DNA of 64,000 nt from SZUA-430 sp964646885 (GCA_964646885.1 CAZYFM010000002.1:32631-96630), one strand, 5' to 3'. Positions 1 to 9,425 are shown, counted from the first letter of the stretch. Notes: a model not told the origin generated them from the letters alone. Numbers and translations are program-made.

Positions 1-1
1 A

Positions 2-259
2 AAGGCCAATCCTGCAGCTCGACTGGCGCAGGTGTTTGGCTCTCTCGCCGCAGAGCAGGTCGATTTGCTGCCAACAGCCGTGGTGGATCCGATGTACACC
101 AAGGCCCCGGCCCTCACGCCGGACAACATGATTTACATGGCGGGAATGTTCACGATCGAGCCGAAATCCGCGGCATTCGAAGTTCTGCTCGAACTGGAGG
201 ACGATCAGTGGCGCATTTTTGCCATCGCGATTGCCCCTGCAGCGGGGCGGGCACAATGA
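2..259 (+). CDS. Hypothetical protein, 3' part only (cut by window edge)
   Basis: The reading frame is open from base 2 and ends at TGA 257-259, so the start lies outside the window. An internal GTG at 32 exists, but homology to the next gene continues upstream of it, so it is not the start. The visible part aligns over about 80 residues with the C-terminal half of the gene at 256-738, sharing the pattern xxFGxLAxxxxDLLP, a central xxPxxTPxxM, and a closing xWRxFAIxxxP. The two are therefore tandem paralogs. I do not recognise the family and assign no function. The TGA overlaps the ATG of the next gene, which suggests translational coupling. Confidence 0.7.
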   Translation, partial: KANPAARLAQVFGSLAAEQVDLLPTAVVDPMYTKAPALTPDNMIYMAGMFTIEPKSAAFEVLLELEDDQWRIFAIAIAPAAGRAQ

Positions 260-738
260 TGCGCAACCACATCGCAACGGCCATTGTACTGGTGGCTCTG
301 GGACTTCTGGTCTTCCCGTCCTCGCGCATCGAGGCTGCGGATCTTCCGCCCGAGCTTGCCGCGACGCCACAATTGCCATCGCAGATCGCGATCCTGGCGA
401 TGGTCAGGAGCACGTTGGTCGCTGTGGATCAAGGTAACAAGACGGGCAACTACACTGTTCTGCGAGACCTTGGCAGCCCCTCCTTCCACGCCGCCAATGA
501 CCCATCAAAACTCTCGCTGATATTCGGGAACCTGGCGTCGCAGGGCATCGACCTTCTGCCGGTCACGGTCGTGGAGCCCGAGTACCGGTCTCCGCCATCC
601 ATCACGCCAGAGAAGATGCTCTACGTCATGGGGACCTTTCCGATCCTGCCGAAGCCGGTGAACTTCGAGATCATGTACCAGATGCACGCAGGAAAATGGC
701 GAATGTTCGCCATTCTCGTACAGCCTGCTGAAAAGTGA
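256..738 (+). CDS. Small secreted hypothetical protein, tandem paralog of the preceding gene
   Basis: 160 residues. The start is ATG 256 (ATGATG), overlapping the TGA of the upstream paralog. A longer frame from GTG 208 would put sequence ahead of a clean signal peptide, so I reject it. Residues 1-28 form a signal peptide: charged MMRNH start, hydrophobic AIVLVALGLLVF, then IEA-AD cleavage. The mature part carries the FGNLAxxxIDLLP and KWRMFAIL patterns shared with its neighbour. No catalytic motif is visible. It is probably an exported or periplasmic protein of unknown role. The paralogs differ most in the region between the shared blocks. Confidence 0.75.
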   Translation: MMRNHIATAIVLVALGLLVFPSSRIEAADLPPELAATPQLPSQIAILAMVRSTLVAVDQGNKTGNYTVLRDLGSPSFHAANDPSKLSLIFGNLASQGIDLLPVTVVEPEYRSPPSITPEKMLYVMGTFPILPKPVNFEIMYQMHAGKWRMFAILVQPAEK

Positions 739-766
739 CGAGCGGACTTCGATCCAGCGTCTGTGC

Positions 767-2095
767 TCAGCTGCGCTCCTTCGCAAAGGACCGACCTGCC
801 ACCAGATAGTGATACGCCGCCCAGAGGTTCAGCAGCGATGTCAGCATCAGCGCGTAGCGCAGAGACTGCGTCCCGTAGGCAGGATTCAGCAGGTCACTCA
901 ACGCACCGACAGCCAAGGGCCCAAGGCCCAGCGCAATCAGGTTCAGGATGAAGAGCATGATCGCCGAAACGGTTGAGCGCATGTGGAGGGGAGCCAGGCT
1001 TTGCACCATGGCAAAGCTTGGACCCAGGTAGAACGCGCCAAGCACCGTGGCCGGCAGGTAGAACACGAGCGCCCACGTGAAGTCGTCGCTGAGGTAGAAG
1101 CCGAGGACGAGCGGCGCAGCAAAGGCCTTCGCCACTGCAATCACCCACGCATTCCATCTTTGATCCTTTTGGGCCAGCCGGTCTGCAAGCCAACCGCCCG
1201 CGAGAGCACCCATACCGCCCAGGAGGCCCACGATGGGCCCCAGCACCAATCCGATCTCGAGGCCGGAAATCCCGTGCGTGCGCTTCAGGAACGAGGCTGC
1301 GAACATCACGCCTCCATAACCGACAAACGACGTCAGGGTCAGACCGATGACAACGTGCCGGCAGGCCCGAGACACCCAGATGAAGCGGAACGCAGCCTTC
1401 AGGGCCTCCATCGTTTCCGCACGCGTGGGCTTGGGACGAGCCGCCTCCTCGATGCGACCGTCGGCAAGCCCTCTCTTGGGCTCATCAATCGTGAAGTAGA
1501 TCAGCACGGCAATGAGAAGCCCGGGAAGCCCGGCCACGAAGAAAACCGAGCGCCACCCCCACGCCTCTGCAAGCGGGGCTCCGATCAGGAACCCCAGCAT
1601 TCCACCAAGATAGACACCGAGCGCATAGAACCCGAGCGCACGCGACCGTTCGTGGGGCGCATACATGTCTGCAATCATGGAGTGGGATTGCGGTGAAGAG
1701 CCCGCCTCACCGATGCCGACACCGATACGCGCCAGAACGAGCTGCACGTAATTGTTCGCAAGACCGCAGAAAACCGTCATGACGCTCCACACGGTCACCG
1801 CAGCGGCGACGATGTTGCGGCGATTCATCCGGTCCGAGAGCACCGCAATCGGGATGCCAAGCGAGGCGTAGAACAGGGCAAAGGCGAACCCGGTCAGCAG
1901 CCCAAGCTGCGTGTCCGACAGCATCAGGTCCTTCTTGATGTGTTCGGCAACGGCACCAATGATGGTTCGGTCGAGATAACTGGATGTATAGGCCAGCGTC
2001 AGGATGACAAGCGCATAGGTACGGGTTCGTTTGACGCTGTCGGGAACTTCAATGTTTCGGGCCGGGTCAGATTGCGCCCCAGAGTTCTCAGCCAT
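767..2095 (-). CDS. Major facilitator superfamily transporter, spinster-like
   Basis: 442 residues with about 12 hydrophobic segments. After an approximately 25-residue hydrophilic N-terminus the protein reads into TM1 with LAYTSSYLDRTIIGAV, the N-terminal pattern of the spinster-like MFS group (COG0477). The loop 2-3 signature appears as SDRMNRRN, and the RIGVGIGEAG stretch in TM4 is typical of these carriers. A hydrophilic central loop, about residues 205-225, separates the two six-helix halves. The substrate cannot be read from the sequence. In alphaproteobacteria such genes often sit near lipid or steroid catabolism genes, but nothing here fixes that. It is transcribed alone, after the hairpin that follows the M16 gene. 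Confidence 0.85.
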   Translation of the reverse strand: MAENSGAQSDPARNIEVPDSVKRTRTYALVILTLAYTSSYLDRTIIGAVAEHIKKDLMLSDTQLGLLTGFAFALFYASLGIPIAVLSDRMNRRNIVAAAVTVWSVMTVFCGLANNYVQLVLARIGVGIGEAGSSPQSHSMIADMYAPHERSRALGFYALGVYLGGMLGFLIGAPLAEAWGWRSVFFVAGLPGLLIAVLIYFTIDEPKRGLADGRIEEAARPKPTRAETMEALKAAFRFIWVSRACRHVVIGLTLTSFVGYGGVMFAASFLKRTHGISGLEIGLVLGPIVGLLGGMGALAGGWLADRLAQKDQRWNAWVIAVAKAFAAPLVLGFYLSDDFTWALVFYLPATVLGAFYLGPSFAMVQSLAPLHMRSTVSAIMLFILNLIALGLGPLAVGALSDLLNPAYGTQSLRYALMLTSLLNLWAAYHYLVAGRSFAKERS

Positions 2096-2175
2096 TTCCC
2101 CTCGCGCGTGTCATGCGTGCAGTCGAGGGGGCACGATAGCTGTTCCGCCACATCGCGCAACAGCAGCTTCGTTAA

Positions 2176-2204
2176 TGGCGCGACGGGACGAACCCGTCGC
2201 GCCA
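2176..2204 (-). terminator. Hairpin downstream of the M16 peptidase gene
   Basis: A perfect 12-bp inverted repeat, TGGCGCGACGGG / CCCGTCGCGCCA, with a 5-base loop. It lies 9 bases past the stop of the M16 gene. Read on the minus strand it is followed only by TTAACG, so the U-tract is weak. It is likely a terminator or 3'-end stabiliser. Confidence 0.6.
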
Positions 2205-2212
2205 CGCAGTCC

Positions 2213-5068
2213 TTACTTCATCACCGGTGCCGGAATGACTTCAATCGGAAGACCGATCGGCTCCAGCTGCTTCTTGACGACCGAAGCATCGCCCACGATG
2301 ACCCACAGGATCTTCGAAGGATCAAGCTTCGCACGTGCAGCATCGTCCAGATCCTTCGCACCAAGCGCCTGATACTTGGCTGCAAGGGTTTCGTAGTAGT
2401 TGTCCGGACGACCGTAGTTGACGACCGTCTGAAGGCCACCCATCACTGCGCCAGCCGTCTCGAACCGTCCTGGCAGTCCACGCACATTGCCATTGACCGT
2501 CCGCTCAAGCTCTTCGGCACTGACTCCCTTGGAGGACAGGAACGCCTTCATGTCAGACAGCAGTTCCTTCACGGAGTCACCCGTGCGATCCGACTGCACC
2601 GGTGCATTGATGCTGAAGGGAGCGCTTTCCAGGTGGTTCAGCACGGTGCTGCGCACGCCATAGGACCACCCCTTGGTCTCACGCAGGTTCATGTTGAACC
2701 GCGACAGGAAGCTGCCGCCCAGCACTTCGTTGGCCGCGCGCAGGACAACGAGGTCATCGCGTCCCTTGGCATCGAGGATCGCAGCACCGGCAATCACGGA
2801 TTGCGGCGATTTCGGACGGTCGACAAGCACGATCCGTGACTTGGCCTTCGGCGATGACACCTCGAACGACTTGCGCGGCAGCGCATTCGCCGGAGCTTTC
2901 CAGTCTCCAAAGCTCTTCTCGAGCGCGGACACAACCTCTGAAAGACTTGCATCACCAACGACGAAGAACCGCCCGTTGTCCGGACGCAGCCAGTTGGCAT
3001 GGAACGCAGCCAGCTGGTCACGCGTCAGTTTGGCAACCACGTCGGCGTCGCCAGTACCGGACGGCGGCACGCCATACGGATGGGCAGCACCGAACAGCAT
3101 CGGCCAGATCGTGCGCGAGGCGATGGCATTCGGATTGTTGAGCTCCGACGCAATGCGGGCAAGCTGCTGCCCACGAAGGCGCTCGACTTCCGACGGATCA
3201 AACTTCGGGTTCCTCACGACATCAGCGAAGAGACCGGTCGAGGCACCGAGGTTTGGCGTCAGCGCGTTCAGCGTAACCGACGTGCGGTCGAGCGAAGCAC
3301 CCGTACCCAGGAAAGCGCCCAGGCGCTCGCTTTCTTCGGCGATCTGCACACTGGTGCGCGATTGCGTGCCCTCGGTCATCAGGCTGAGCATCAGAGACTG
3401 GGTGCCAAGCGCATCCTTCGGATCTGCTGCATACCCTGCATCAAACTCGAGCGTCACCTGCACGACCGGAACCGCCTTGCGCTGGGCAAACACGACTTCC
3501 ATGCCGTTCGAGAGTTTTGCACGCTCGATCGTCGGGAAGTCGAGAGGTGCAAGGGCTCCCACTTCCGGCAGCTTCGACCGGTCAACCGCCATCTGCGGCG
3601 ACAGGGTCTGCTCCTCACCCGGCTGTCGATAGTGCTTGGCGCTGAGCGCACCGCTGACCTTGAGTCCCGGATCACCGCCACGTTCCGCACCCGTTTCGGT
3701 GCGCTCGCCAGGCTCGACCGTCAGCGAGTAGACCGGACGCGAAAGCCACTTCTTGGCGCTCGCCTTGACAGCAGCCGGCTTCAGGGCCGCCCAACGCTGA
3801 AGCTCCTTCTTGTAGAAGGCCGGATCATTCGAATAGAGCTCGCCCTCTGCCAGGGCCACGGCCTTTCCGCCAAAGCCCCCGACCGCTTCCAGGCCACGCA
3901 CGGTGCTGGCAACGGACACGGTCTTCGCGCGTTCGAGCTCATCCTGCGTCGGACCTTCCGCTAGGAACTGATTGATCACTTCGTCCAGCCGCTTGGCAAC
4001 CAGCGCCGGGTCGACGCCAGGCTTCACGTCGGCATTCACTTCGAAGATGCTCGCATGCTGGAATACCTGGACATTGGCTGACACGCGCACGACGATCTTT
4101 TCGTTGCGAACAAGCGCATTGTCGAGGCGCGAACTGGAGAGACCGCCAAGAACGGTCGCCGCAGCCTGCAGGGCAACGGACTCCTTGTCGTTCAGGCCGG
4201 GGACCGCCCACATGCGGTAGATGCGCGTCGTGGCAACGCGATCCTTCATGACTTCGCTCTTGGGGGCGCTCAGTGTCGGGACGGGCGCATCAACTTCGCG
4301 AACGGGCTTTCCACGCTTGATGTCGCCGAAGTACTTGTCGACAAGAACCTTTGCCGTCTGCACGTCAACATCGCCAGCGAGTACGAGTACGGCATTGTTC
4401 GGACCGTAATTGTCGATGAACCACTGCTTCACGTCGGCCAGTGAAGCGTTGCCTATGTCATCCATCGAACCGATCGTCGAGTGGTGATAGGGATGACCGG
4501 GCGGAAACAGGTTTTCCTGCTGCGCATATTCCACCAGCCCATAGGGCTGGTTGTCGCCCTGGCGCTTTTCGTTCTGCACCACACCGATCTGGTTCGTGAG
4601 CTTTTCTTGCGTCACGGCTCCGAGCAGGTGCCCCATGCGATCGCTCTCAAGGAACAACGCGCGCTCAAGCGCTCCGGTGGGAACGGTCTGGAAGTAATTC
4701 GTTCGGTCCAGCCAGGTCGTACCATTGAAGTCCGTCGCACCAACCTGCTGCAGCGGTTCGAAATAGTCGCCAGGCGCATTTTCCGAACCGTTGAACATCA
4801 GGTGTTCGAAAAGATGCGCAAAGCCGGTCTTGCCTTTGGGCTCGTGCTTTGAGCCAACGCCGTACCACACGGACACGGCGACCACGGGAGCCTTACGGTC
4901 CGTGTGCACGATCACGCGCAGTCCGTTGTCGAGCGTGAAGGAACTGTGCGGGATATCGACCATGCGCACGAGTTCACCCACCGGAGCAGGCTTGGCAGCG
5001 CTCGCCGGAACGGCAGCGAGCATGGACGAGGCCGCAAGCGCGGCCGCGAAAATTGTCACACGAAGCAT
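2213..5068 (-). CDS. Periplasmic M16 zinc metallopeptidase, two-domain (pitrilysin family)
   Basis: 951 residues from ATG 5068, which has a GGGAAA motif upstream and opens directly into a signal peptide (MLRVTIFAAALAASSMLAAV, cleavage near ASAA-K). An ATG 51 bases further upstream would bury the signal. The inverted zinc motif HLFEH is at residues 85-89, and the distal glutamate probably lies in VVQNEKRQG. This half is the active M16 unit. The C-terminal half begins near FPTIERAKLSNGMEVVFA, repeats the M16 fold but lacks HxxEH, as is usual for the regulatory half of bacterial M16B double-domain enzymes. The expected role is degradation of small peptides in the periplasm. It is divergent from the SDR gene. 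Confidence 0.9.
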   Translation of the reverse strand: MLRVTIFAAALAASSMLAAVPASAAKPAPVGELVRMVDIPHSSFTLDNGLRVIVHTDRKAPVVAVSVWYGVGSKHEPKGKTGFAHLFEHLMFNGSENAPGDYFEPLQQVGATDFNGTTWLDRTNYFQTVPTGALERALFLESDRMGHLLGAVTQEKLTNQIGVVQNEKRQGDNQPYGLVEYAQQENLFPPGHPYHHSTIGSMDDIGNASLADVKQWFIDNYGPNNAVLVLAGDVDVQTAKVLVDKYFGDIKRGKPVREVDAPVPTLSAPKSEVMKDRVATTRIYRMWAVPGLNDKESVALQAAATVLGGLSSSRLDNALVRNEKIVVRVSANVQVFQHASIFEVNADVKPGVDPALVAKRLDEVINQFLAEGPTQDELERAKTVSVASTVRGLEAVGGFGGKAVALAEGELYSNDPAFYKKELQRWAALKPAAVKASAKKWLSRPVYSLTVEPGERTETGAERGGDPGLKVSGALSAKHYRQPGEEQTLSPQMAVDRSKLPEVGALAPLDFPTIERAKLSNGMEVVFAQRKAVPVVQVTLEFDAGYAADPKDALGTQSLMLSLMTEGTQSRTSVQIAEESERLGAFLGTGASLDRTSVTLNALTPNLGASTGLFADVVRNPKFDPSEVERLRGQQLARIASELNNPNAIASRTIWPMLFGAAHPYGVPPSGTGDADVVAKLTRDQLAAFHANWLRPDNGRFFVVGDASLSEVVSALEKSFGDWKAPANALPRKSFEVSSPKAKSRIVLVDRPKSPQSVIAGAAILDAKGRDDLVVLRAANEVLGGSFLSRFNMNLRETKGWSYGVRSTVLNHLESAPFSINAPVQSDRTGDSVKELLSDMKAFLSSKGVSAEELERTVNGNVRGLPGRFETAGAVMGGLQTVVNYGRPDNYYETLAAKYQALGAKDLDDAARAKLDPSKILWVIVGDASVVKKQLEPIGLPIEVIPAPVMK

Positions 5069-5201
5069 CAGGAGTTTCCCTTGCGAAAAAGTGCGCCGAC
5101 CATACCAGCGCAGGCTCATTTCTCAATGTCCCGGAGGAAGAAAATCGCGACTGACTGCGCGCGCATCGCCTGCTAATGTTCTCCTCACAGGAGAAATTCA
5201 C

Positions 5202-6167
5202 ATGAAAGACTTTGCAGGTAAAATTGCCGTGATCACGGGCGGCGGAACAGGCATGGGCCGTGAACTCGCGAAACAACTGGTGGCCGAGGGCTGCACCGTG
5301 GCGATGTGCGACGTCTCCGCCGAGAACATGGCCGAGACACGCAGGCAATGCTTAACGGCGGCGCCGCAAGGAACCAAGGTGATGACCTTTGTCGCGGACG
5401 TCTCCGACGAGAACCAGATCCTGAAATTCAGGGACGCCGTAGCTCGCGAACTCGACACGGATCACATACATCTGCTGTTCAACAATGCCGGAATTGGTGG
5501 AGGCCCAAGCTTCATCAATTCGCCGCGCGAGGAATGGGAACGCACCTTCAATGTGTGCTGGTACGGCGTCTACTATTCGACGCGCGCCTTCATCGGCATG
5601 ATCCTCAAGGCGAAGGAAGCCCATATCGTCAATACATCAAGTGTGAACGGCTTCTGGGCATCGCTCGGGCCAACGCGCGCCCATACCGCCTACCCTGCCG
5701 CCAAATTCGCAGTGAAGGGCTTCACCGAAGGACTGGTCAACGACTTCCGGCTGAATGCACCCCACGTCAAGTGTTCCGTTGTCATGCCCGGTCATATCGG
5801 CACGTCGATCGTTGAAAACTCCCGCAAGGTGTTGACCGGACATGGCATTGGCGAGATGTCAGCCAAGGAGATTTCCGACGCGCGCCGCTCCCTGAAGACG
5901 ATGGGCATGCCGGCCGACGTGATGACGGACCTTCAGATCCAGCAGGTGATGCAGGAAATGGCTCGGCAGTTCGAGGCAAACGCGCCCACGACAGCAGCTC
6001 AGGCCGCCACGATCATCCTGGATGGTGTCCGCCAGGAACGGTGGCGCATCCTCATCGGCGCCGATGCCGAATGCATGGACCGCCTCGTCCGCGAAGCGCC
6101 GGAAGAGGCCTACGAACAATCGTTCCTGGACCGTCTCAGGGCAGAGGGTCATTGGCGCGCAATCTGA
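5202..6167 (+). CDS. Short-chain dehydrogenase/reductase
   Basis: 321 residues. The start is ATG 5202, behind CAGGAGA at 5188-5194. The Rossmann motif TGGGTGMG is at residues 12-19, NNAG at about 94-97, the catalytic Ser in NTSSVNG at about 146-147, and the YxxxK pair at Y164 and K168. It is longer than a minimal SDR (about 250), with an extra C-terminal region of about 90 residues after the substrate loop. This size class includes reductases acting on lipophilic alcohols and ketones, but no substrate can be read. It stands alone, divergent from the M16 gene and convergent with the histidine kinase. Confidence 0.88.
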   Translation: MKDFAGKIAVITGGGTGMGRELAKQLVAEGCTVAMCDVSAENMAETRRQCLTAAPQGTKVMTFVADVSDENQILKFRDAVARELDTDHIHLLFNNAGIGGGPSFINSPREEWERTFNVCWYGVYYSTRAFIGMILKAKEAHIVNTSSVNGFWASLGPTRAHTAYPAAKFAVKGFTEGLVNDFRLNAPHVKCSVVMPGHIGTSIVENSRKVLTGHGIGEMSAKEISDARRSLKTMGMPADVMTDLQIQQVMQEMARQFEANAPTTAAQAATIILDGVRQERWRILIGADAECMDRLVREAPEEAYEQSFLDRLRAEGHWRAI

Positions 6168-6182
6168 TCAGAACATCCCCAA

Positions 6183-6207
6183 CCTGGTCCTGAAGTTCAG
6201 GACCAGG
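6183..6207. terminator. Convergent terminator hairpin between SDR and histidine kinase
   Basis: A perfect 10-bp stem, CCTGGTCCTG / CAGGACCAGG, with a 5-base loop, positioned between two converging genes. It contains the kinase stop codon (TGA on the minus strand, 6197-6199). Neither strand has a clear U-tract, so any termination is inferred from position and symmetry. Confidence 0.55.
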
Positions 6208-7522
6208 CGAGACCCAGCGTTGCCTTGAGACCGCCGCCTGTCCTGTTCTCCAGCCGGACATCCCCGCCATGCGCGCGTGCGATGGCGCGAGCCAGCGTGA
6301 GGCCGAGACCATGACCCGGCCTGTCCTGCGCCATGCCGCGGGTGAAGGGAGCGAATACCTGGTCGAGGGCTCCAGCCGGAAGCCCCGGCCCCCGGTCACT
6401 CACCTCCACCAAGACCTGGTCACCGCAGGCGCGAACGACAACTTCCGCCGAGCCCGCATACTTGATGGCGTTTTCGATTAGGTTTCGGACAGCCCGACGG
6501 ATCTCGTTGGGCCTGCACCGGACCTCAACCGCTCGGTCGGGAACGATGGACACGTTTTCGCCCAGATCAATCAGGTCCTCGCAAAGGCTTTCAACGAGAG
6601 CCATCAGGTCCACGCAGCGTGGCAACTCATGGCTGACACCATCCCGGGCAACTTGCAGCGCGGCCTCGGTAAGGCACTGGAGCTCATCAAGGCTCCCCGA
6701 GAACGAATTCCGTAGCTCCTCGTCATCAATGAACTCGCTCTTCAGGCGCAGCGAACTGATGGGAGTGCGAAGGTCATGTCCGACGCTGGCAAGGACCATG
6801 CGCTGGCTGTCAACCAGGGGCACCATGCGCTGAGCCATGAGGTTGAACGAAGCCAGTGTCTGGCGGAGCGGCGCTGGTCCCTGCTGCGGCAAGCGGGCGA
6901 AAGGCTTTCCCTGCTGAATCTGGTCGGCGGCATCGGCAAGTTGCCGCAAGGGCGCTGCCAGCCGCCGGGCGATCCACACGCTGAGCAGGACAAGCATGAT
7001 GGCAGACACGGCGCCCGAGAAAAGAATGCCCGGCAGCAGGGACTCACCCACCGGCCAGTAGAACTCGCCATTGAGCCATTCGCCATTTCCGAGGGCCACT
7101 GCCACGGCGAAGCGCTCTTGCTGTCGAGGATGCAGTTGCTCGACCAGGCTCAACTCGGGACGGCCGCGCTTTGTCACTCGCACATCGGCGTCCTGTGGCA
7201 GCGCCAGAACCCTGCGGAGCCGATCCTCCATCACGCCATCACGGTCACTGCTGAATGCGACGCGCGGCACGGTGCCGACTGCCAGCCGCTCATGGCGCAC
7301 CGACGCAAGACTGAGGAGCTGCGCTCGACCCTCCGCAGGGACACGCCGGTAAAGGTCCGCAAAGGCATCAATCCGGGCCTCGACGGACCTGAACCGCTCC
7401 GACCGTGCCGCAGACAGGCGACGCTGCTCGGCCACCAGCAGCGTCAGCCCGTTTGAGAGCAGGAGGACGACAAGGATCCCGGCAGAAATCTCAAGCCAAA
7501 GCGGAAACGAAACCGGCTTCAC
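6197..7522 (-). CDS. Two-component sensor histidine kinase (EnvZ-like)
   Basis: 441 residues from GTG 7522, which overlaps the regulator stop codon as GTGA. A longer frame exists but would run far into the regulator. It has TM1 at about residues 6-25 (SFPLWLEISAGILVVLLLSN), a periplasmic domain of about 130 residues, TM2 near LLPGILFSGAVSAIMLVLLSV, and a HAMP linker starting at RRLAAPLRQLADA. The phospho-acceptor H-box is SVGHDLRTPISSL and the N-box is NLIENAIKYA. The G1/G2 boxes are DRGPG and GHGLGLTLA. All catalytic boxes are intact. It is co-transcribed with and translationally coupled to the upstream response regulator. The signal is unknown. Confidence 0.92.
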   Translation of the reverse strand: MKPVSFPLWLEISAGILVVLLLSNGLTLLVAEQRRLSAARSERFRSVEARIDAFADLYRRVPAEGRAQLLSLASVRHERLAVGTVPRVAFSSDRDGVMEDRLRRVLALPQDADVRVTKRGRPELSLVEQLHPRQQERFAVAVALGNGEWLNGEFYWPVGESLLPGILFSGAVSAIMLVLLSVWIARRLAAPLRQLADAADQIQQGKPFARLPQQGPAPLRQTLASFNLMAQRMVPLVDSQRMVLASVGHDLRTPISSLRLKSEFIDDEELRNSFSGSLDELQCLTEAALQVARDGVSHELPRCVDLMALVESLCEDLIDLGENVSIVPDRAVEVRCRPNEIRRAVRNLIENAIKYAGSAEVVVRACGDQVLVEVSDRGPGLPAGALDQVFAPFTRGMAQDRPGHGLGLTLARAIARAHGGDVRLENRTGGGLKATLGLAWS

Positions 7523-8241
7523 AGGGCTTCGGTCTCGGCTGCAAACACGTACCCGCCGCCCCAGACCGTCTTGATGATCTGCGGGCACTTTGGCTGGACC
7601 TCAAGCTTGCGCCGTAGGCGCATGATCGCATTGTCGATGGACCGGTCGTAGGGGAGCGCATCCCGGCCGCTCGTGAGGCCAAGCAGGTCCTCGCGCTTGA
7701 GAATGACCTTTGGGCGCTCCACGAAAACGGACAGAAGGGCGAATTCACCCGCGGACAGCGCCACGCCCACACCGCGCTCGTCAAAGAGCTCCCGCCTGAC
7801 ACTGTCAAGGATCCAGCGGTCAAACCTGATGCGGGGCATCGGCCTGGCTTTCAGGCGCGGCGGCAGCGCCTCGACGCGCCGCAGGATGGCGCCAATGCGG
7901 GCGACAAGTTCGCGAGGGTTGAAGGGTTTCACCATGTAGTCGTCGCCACCCAGCTCAATCCCCACGATTCGGTCGATGTCATCGGCCTTTGCCGTGAGGA
8001 AAAGTACGGGCAGGTCATGGCTGTCACGCAGATGCCGGCACAGGGACAGTCCGTCCTCGCCAGGCATCATGACGTCGAGCACGGCAAGATCGAAGGTCTT
8101 GGAGCGCAGAAGCTTGCGCGCAGCCGCTCCACCATCGGCTCCCGTCGCCCGAAGGCCGTTCTTCTGGAGATATCGAATGAGGGGTTCACGCACATCGCGT
8201 GCGTCATCCACCACAAGCACATGCGGAGAGTTGTCTGTCAT
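7519..8241 (-). CDS. OmpR/PhoB-family response regulator
   Basis: 240 residues from ATG 8241. An upstream alternative frame adds a Cys/Pro-rich stretch unlike the family. The receiver has the acidic pair VVDDAR near residues 10-15, phospho-Asp in LDVMMPGEDG, Thr in FLTAKAD and Lys in MVKPF, so it is complete. After a linker the C-terminal winged helix (Trans_reg_C) runs from about residue 140 and includes the recognition helix DNAIMRLRRKLE and the wing IIKTVWGGGYVF. It is the first gene of the regulator-kinase pair. The divergent EF-hand gene 214 bases away is a reasonable target candidate, but that is inference. Confidence 0.93.
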   Translation of the reverse strand: MTDNSPHVLVVDDARDVREPLIRYLQKNGLRATGADGGAAARKLLRSKTFDLAVLDVMMPGEDGLSLCRHLRDSHDLPVLFLTAKADDIDRIVGIELGGDDYMVKPFNPRELVARIGAILRRVEALPPRLKARPMPRIRFDRWILDSVRRELFDERGVGVALSAGEFALLSVFVERPKVILKREDLLGLTSGRDALPYDRSIDNAIMRLRRKLEVQPKCPQIIKTVWGGGYVFAAETEAL

Positions 8242-8454
8242 GCGGGAAATAAGAATGGAAGGAACTGCTGTCGGACAGGGGCACGATTGTAACAAATTAT
8301 GTCAACAAAGAGGCTTGCGACCTCGAATGACAAACTCTCTTGAAAACTGCCACATCAATGCACCACTCGACACGCACCGTCCTCTTCGCGGCCTGAAACA
8401 CGGCTGGCTCAGGAGTTCAATCTCGAACCCGACCAACACAGGAAGAACAAGCGA

Positions 8455-9015
8455 ATGAACAACATGGTATGGACCGGTGTCATTGCAGGCACGATCGCCG
8501 TCGGTGCAGCGGCTGTTGCCTTCGGATATACGACAATCGTGGACGCTGCCTCTCCGGGCAGCGTAACGGCACGAAGCTCTGCCGGCAGCGAAGCGCGAAT
8601 GATTCGCTACGACACCGACAAGGATGGTCGAGTGTCCCGCCCCGAGCTCGACGGTGCGCTTGCGCAGGAGTTTCGTGGCGTTGACACCAATGGGGACGGG
8701 CGCCTCGATGCGGCGGAGATCCAGCGTCATGTGGAGGCGCGTCGGGCGGACCGGACTGCAAAGATGGAGGCCTGGCGCGCCAAGGCGAAGGCACAGGGAC
8801 TGGATCCGCGCAAGCCTCCCTTCGACGTCAGCGAACGGGACAACGTGGACACCCTGCGCTATGGCGACTGGAACATGGATGGTGCCATCACACCCGACGA
8901 ATTCGGCGGCCGCGCACGCTCCCAGTTCATGCGCGCGGACAGGAATGGGGATGGCCTGATTACACCCGATGAAATGCAGCGGCGACCGAACAATCGCGGC
9001 GCGAATTCCGCGTGA
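8455..9015 (+). CDS. Four-EF-hand calcium-binding protein, exported or membrane-anchored
   Basis: 186 residues. ATG 8455 is preceded by AGGAAG at 8440-8445. Residues 5-24 are hydrophobic and act as a signal or anchor. There are four canonical 12-residue EF-hand loops: 53-64 (DTDKDG...E), 77-88 (DTNGDG...E), 138-149 (DWNMDG...E) and 162-173 (DRNGDG...E). Each has Asp at position 1, Gly at 6 and Glu at 12. An Arg/Ala/Lys-rich helical linker of about 45 residues separates the two EF-hand pairs, giving a calmodulin-like layout. It is probably a periplasmic Ca2+ buffer or sensor. It is divergent from the two-component system. Confidence 0.88.
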   Translation: MNNMVWTGVIAGTIAVGAAAVAFGYTTIVDAASPGSVTARSSAGSEARMIRYDTDKDGRVSRPELDGALAQEFRGVDTNGDGRLDAAEIQRHVEARRADRTAKMEAWRAKAKAQGLDPRKPPFDVSERDNVDTLRYGDWNMDGAITPDEFGGRARSQFMRADRNGDGLITPDEMQRRPNNRGANSA

Positions 9016-9200
9016 CGCTTCCACCAGCAGTCACGCATGGCCGAGCGTACGGGAAACACTTGCGGGCATTCCCTTCCCGCAAGAAATCCCTGCGCTCGGC
9101 ATCATCTCGAAACACCTGATGCAAAACCCGATTCAGGGTGAAACCAGGCGGACGCGCACACCGCGCAAGCGAACCGGTTGCTTATCGTGTCACTCTTTTG

Positions 9201-9229
9201 CCCGGCTCCCGGGCTTCGGGAATTTTTTT
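9201..9229 (+). terminator. Rho-independent terminator
   Basis: A small G+C stem (TCCCG / CGGGA, with an alternative GCCCGG / CCGGGC) is followed directly by seven T residues at 9223-9229. This is the clearest U-tract terminator on the plus strand. It lies about 190 bases past the EF-hand stop, so that mRNA would have a long 3' untranslated region, or a separate small RNA ends here. Confidence 0.65.
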
Positions 9230-9425
9230 CACTTTCGGTGACATGTTGGAGGTGACAAGGCAGAAGAACTTTGCCAAGAGTGCATGCGTATTGCAGTGCA
9301 CGCCCTGATGTGTGCATCGCAGCCTCGAGCACTGGTTATGTAAGGCGCGACCCCGCAGAGGTGCCGCGCAGGAACAACCGGCTGGAGAAAGTTGGAACTG
9401 GTAGTTGAGAAGTGACAGGTCCCAA

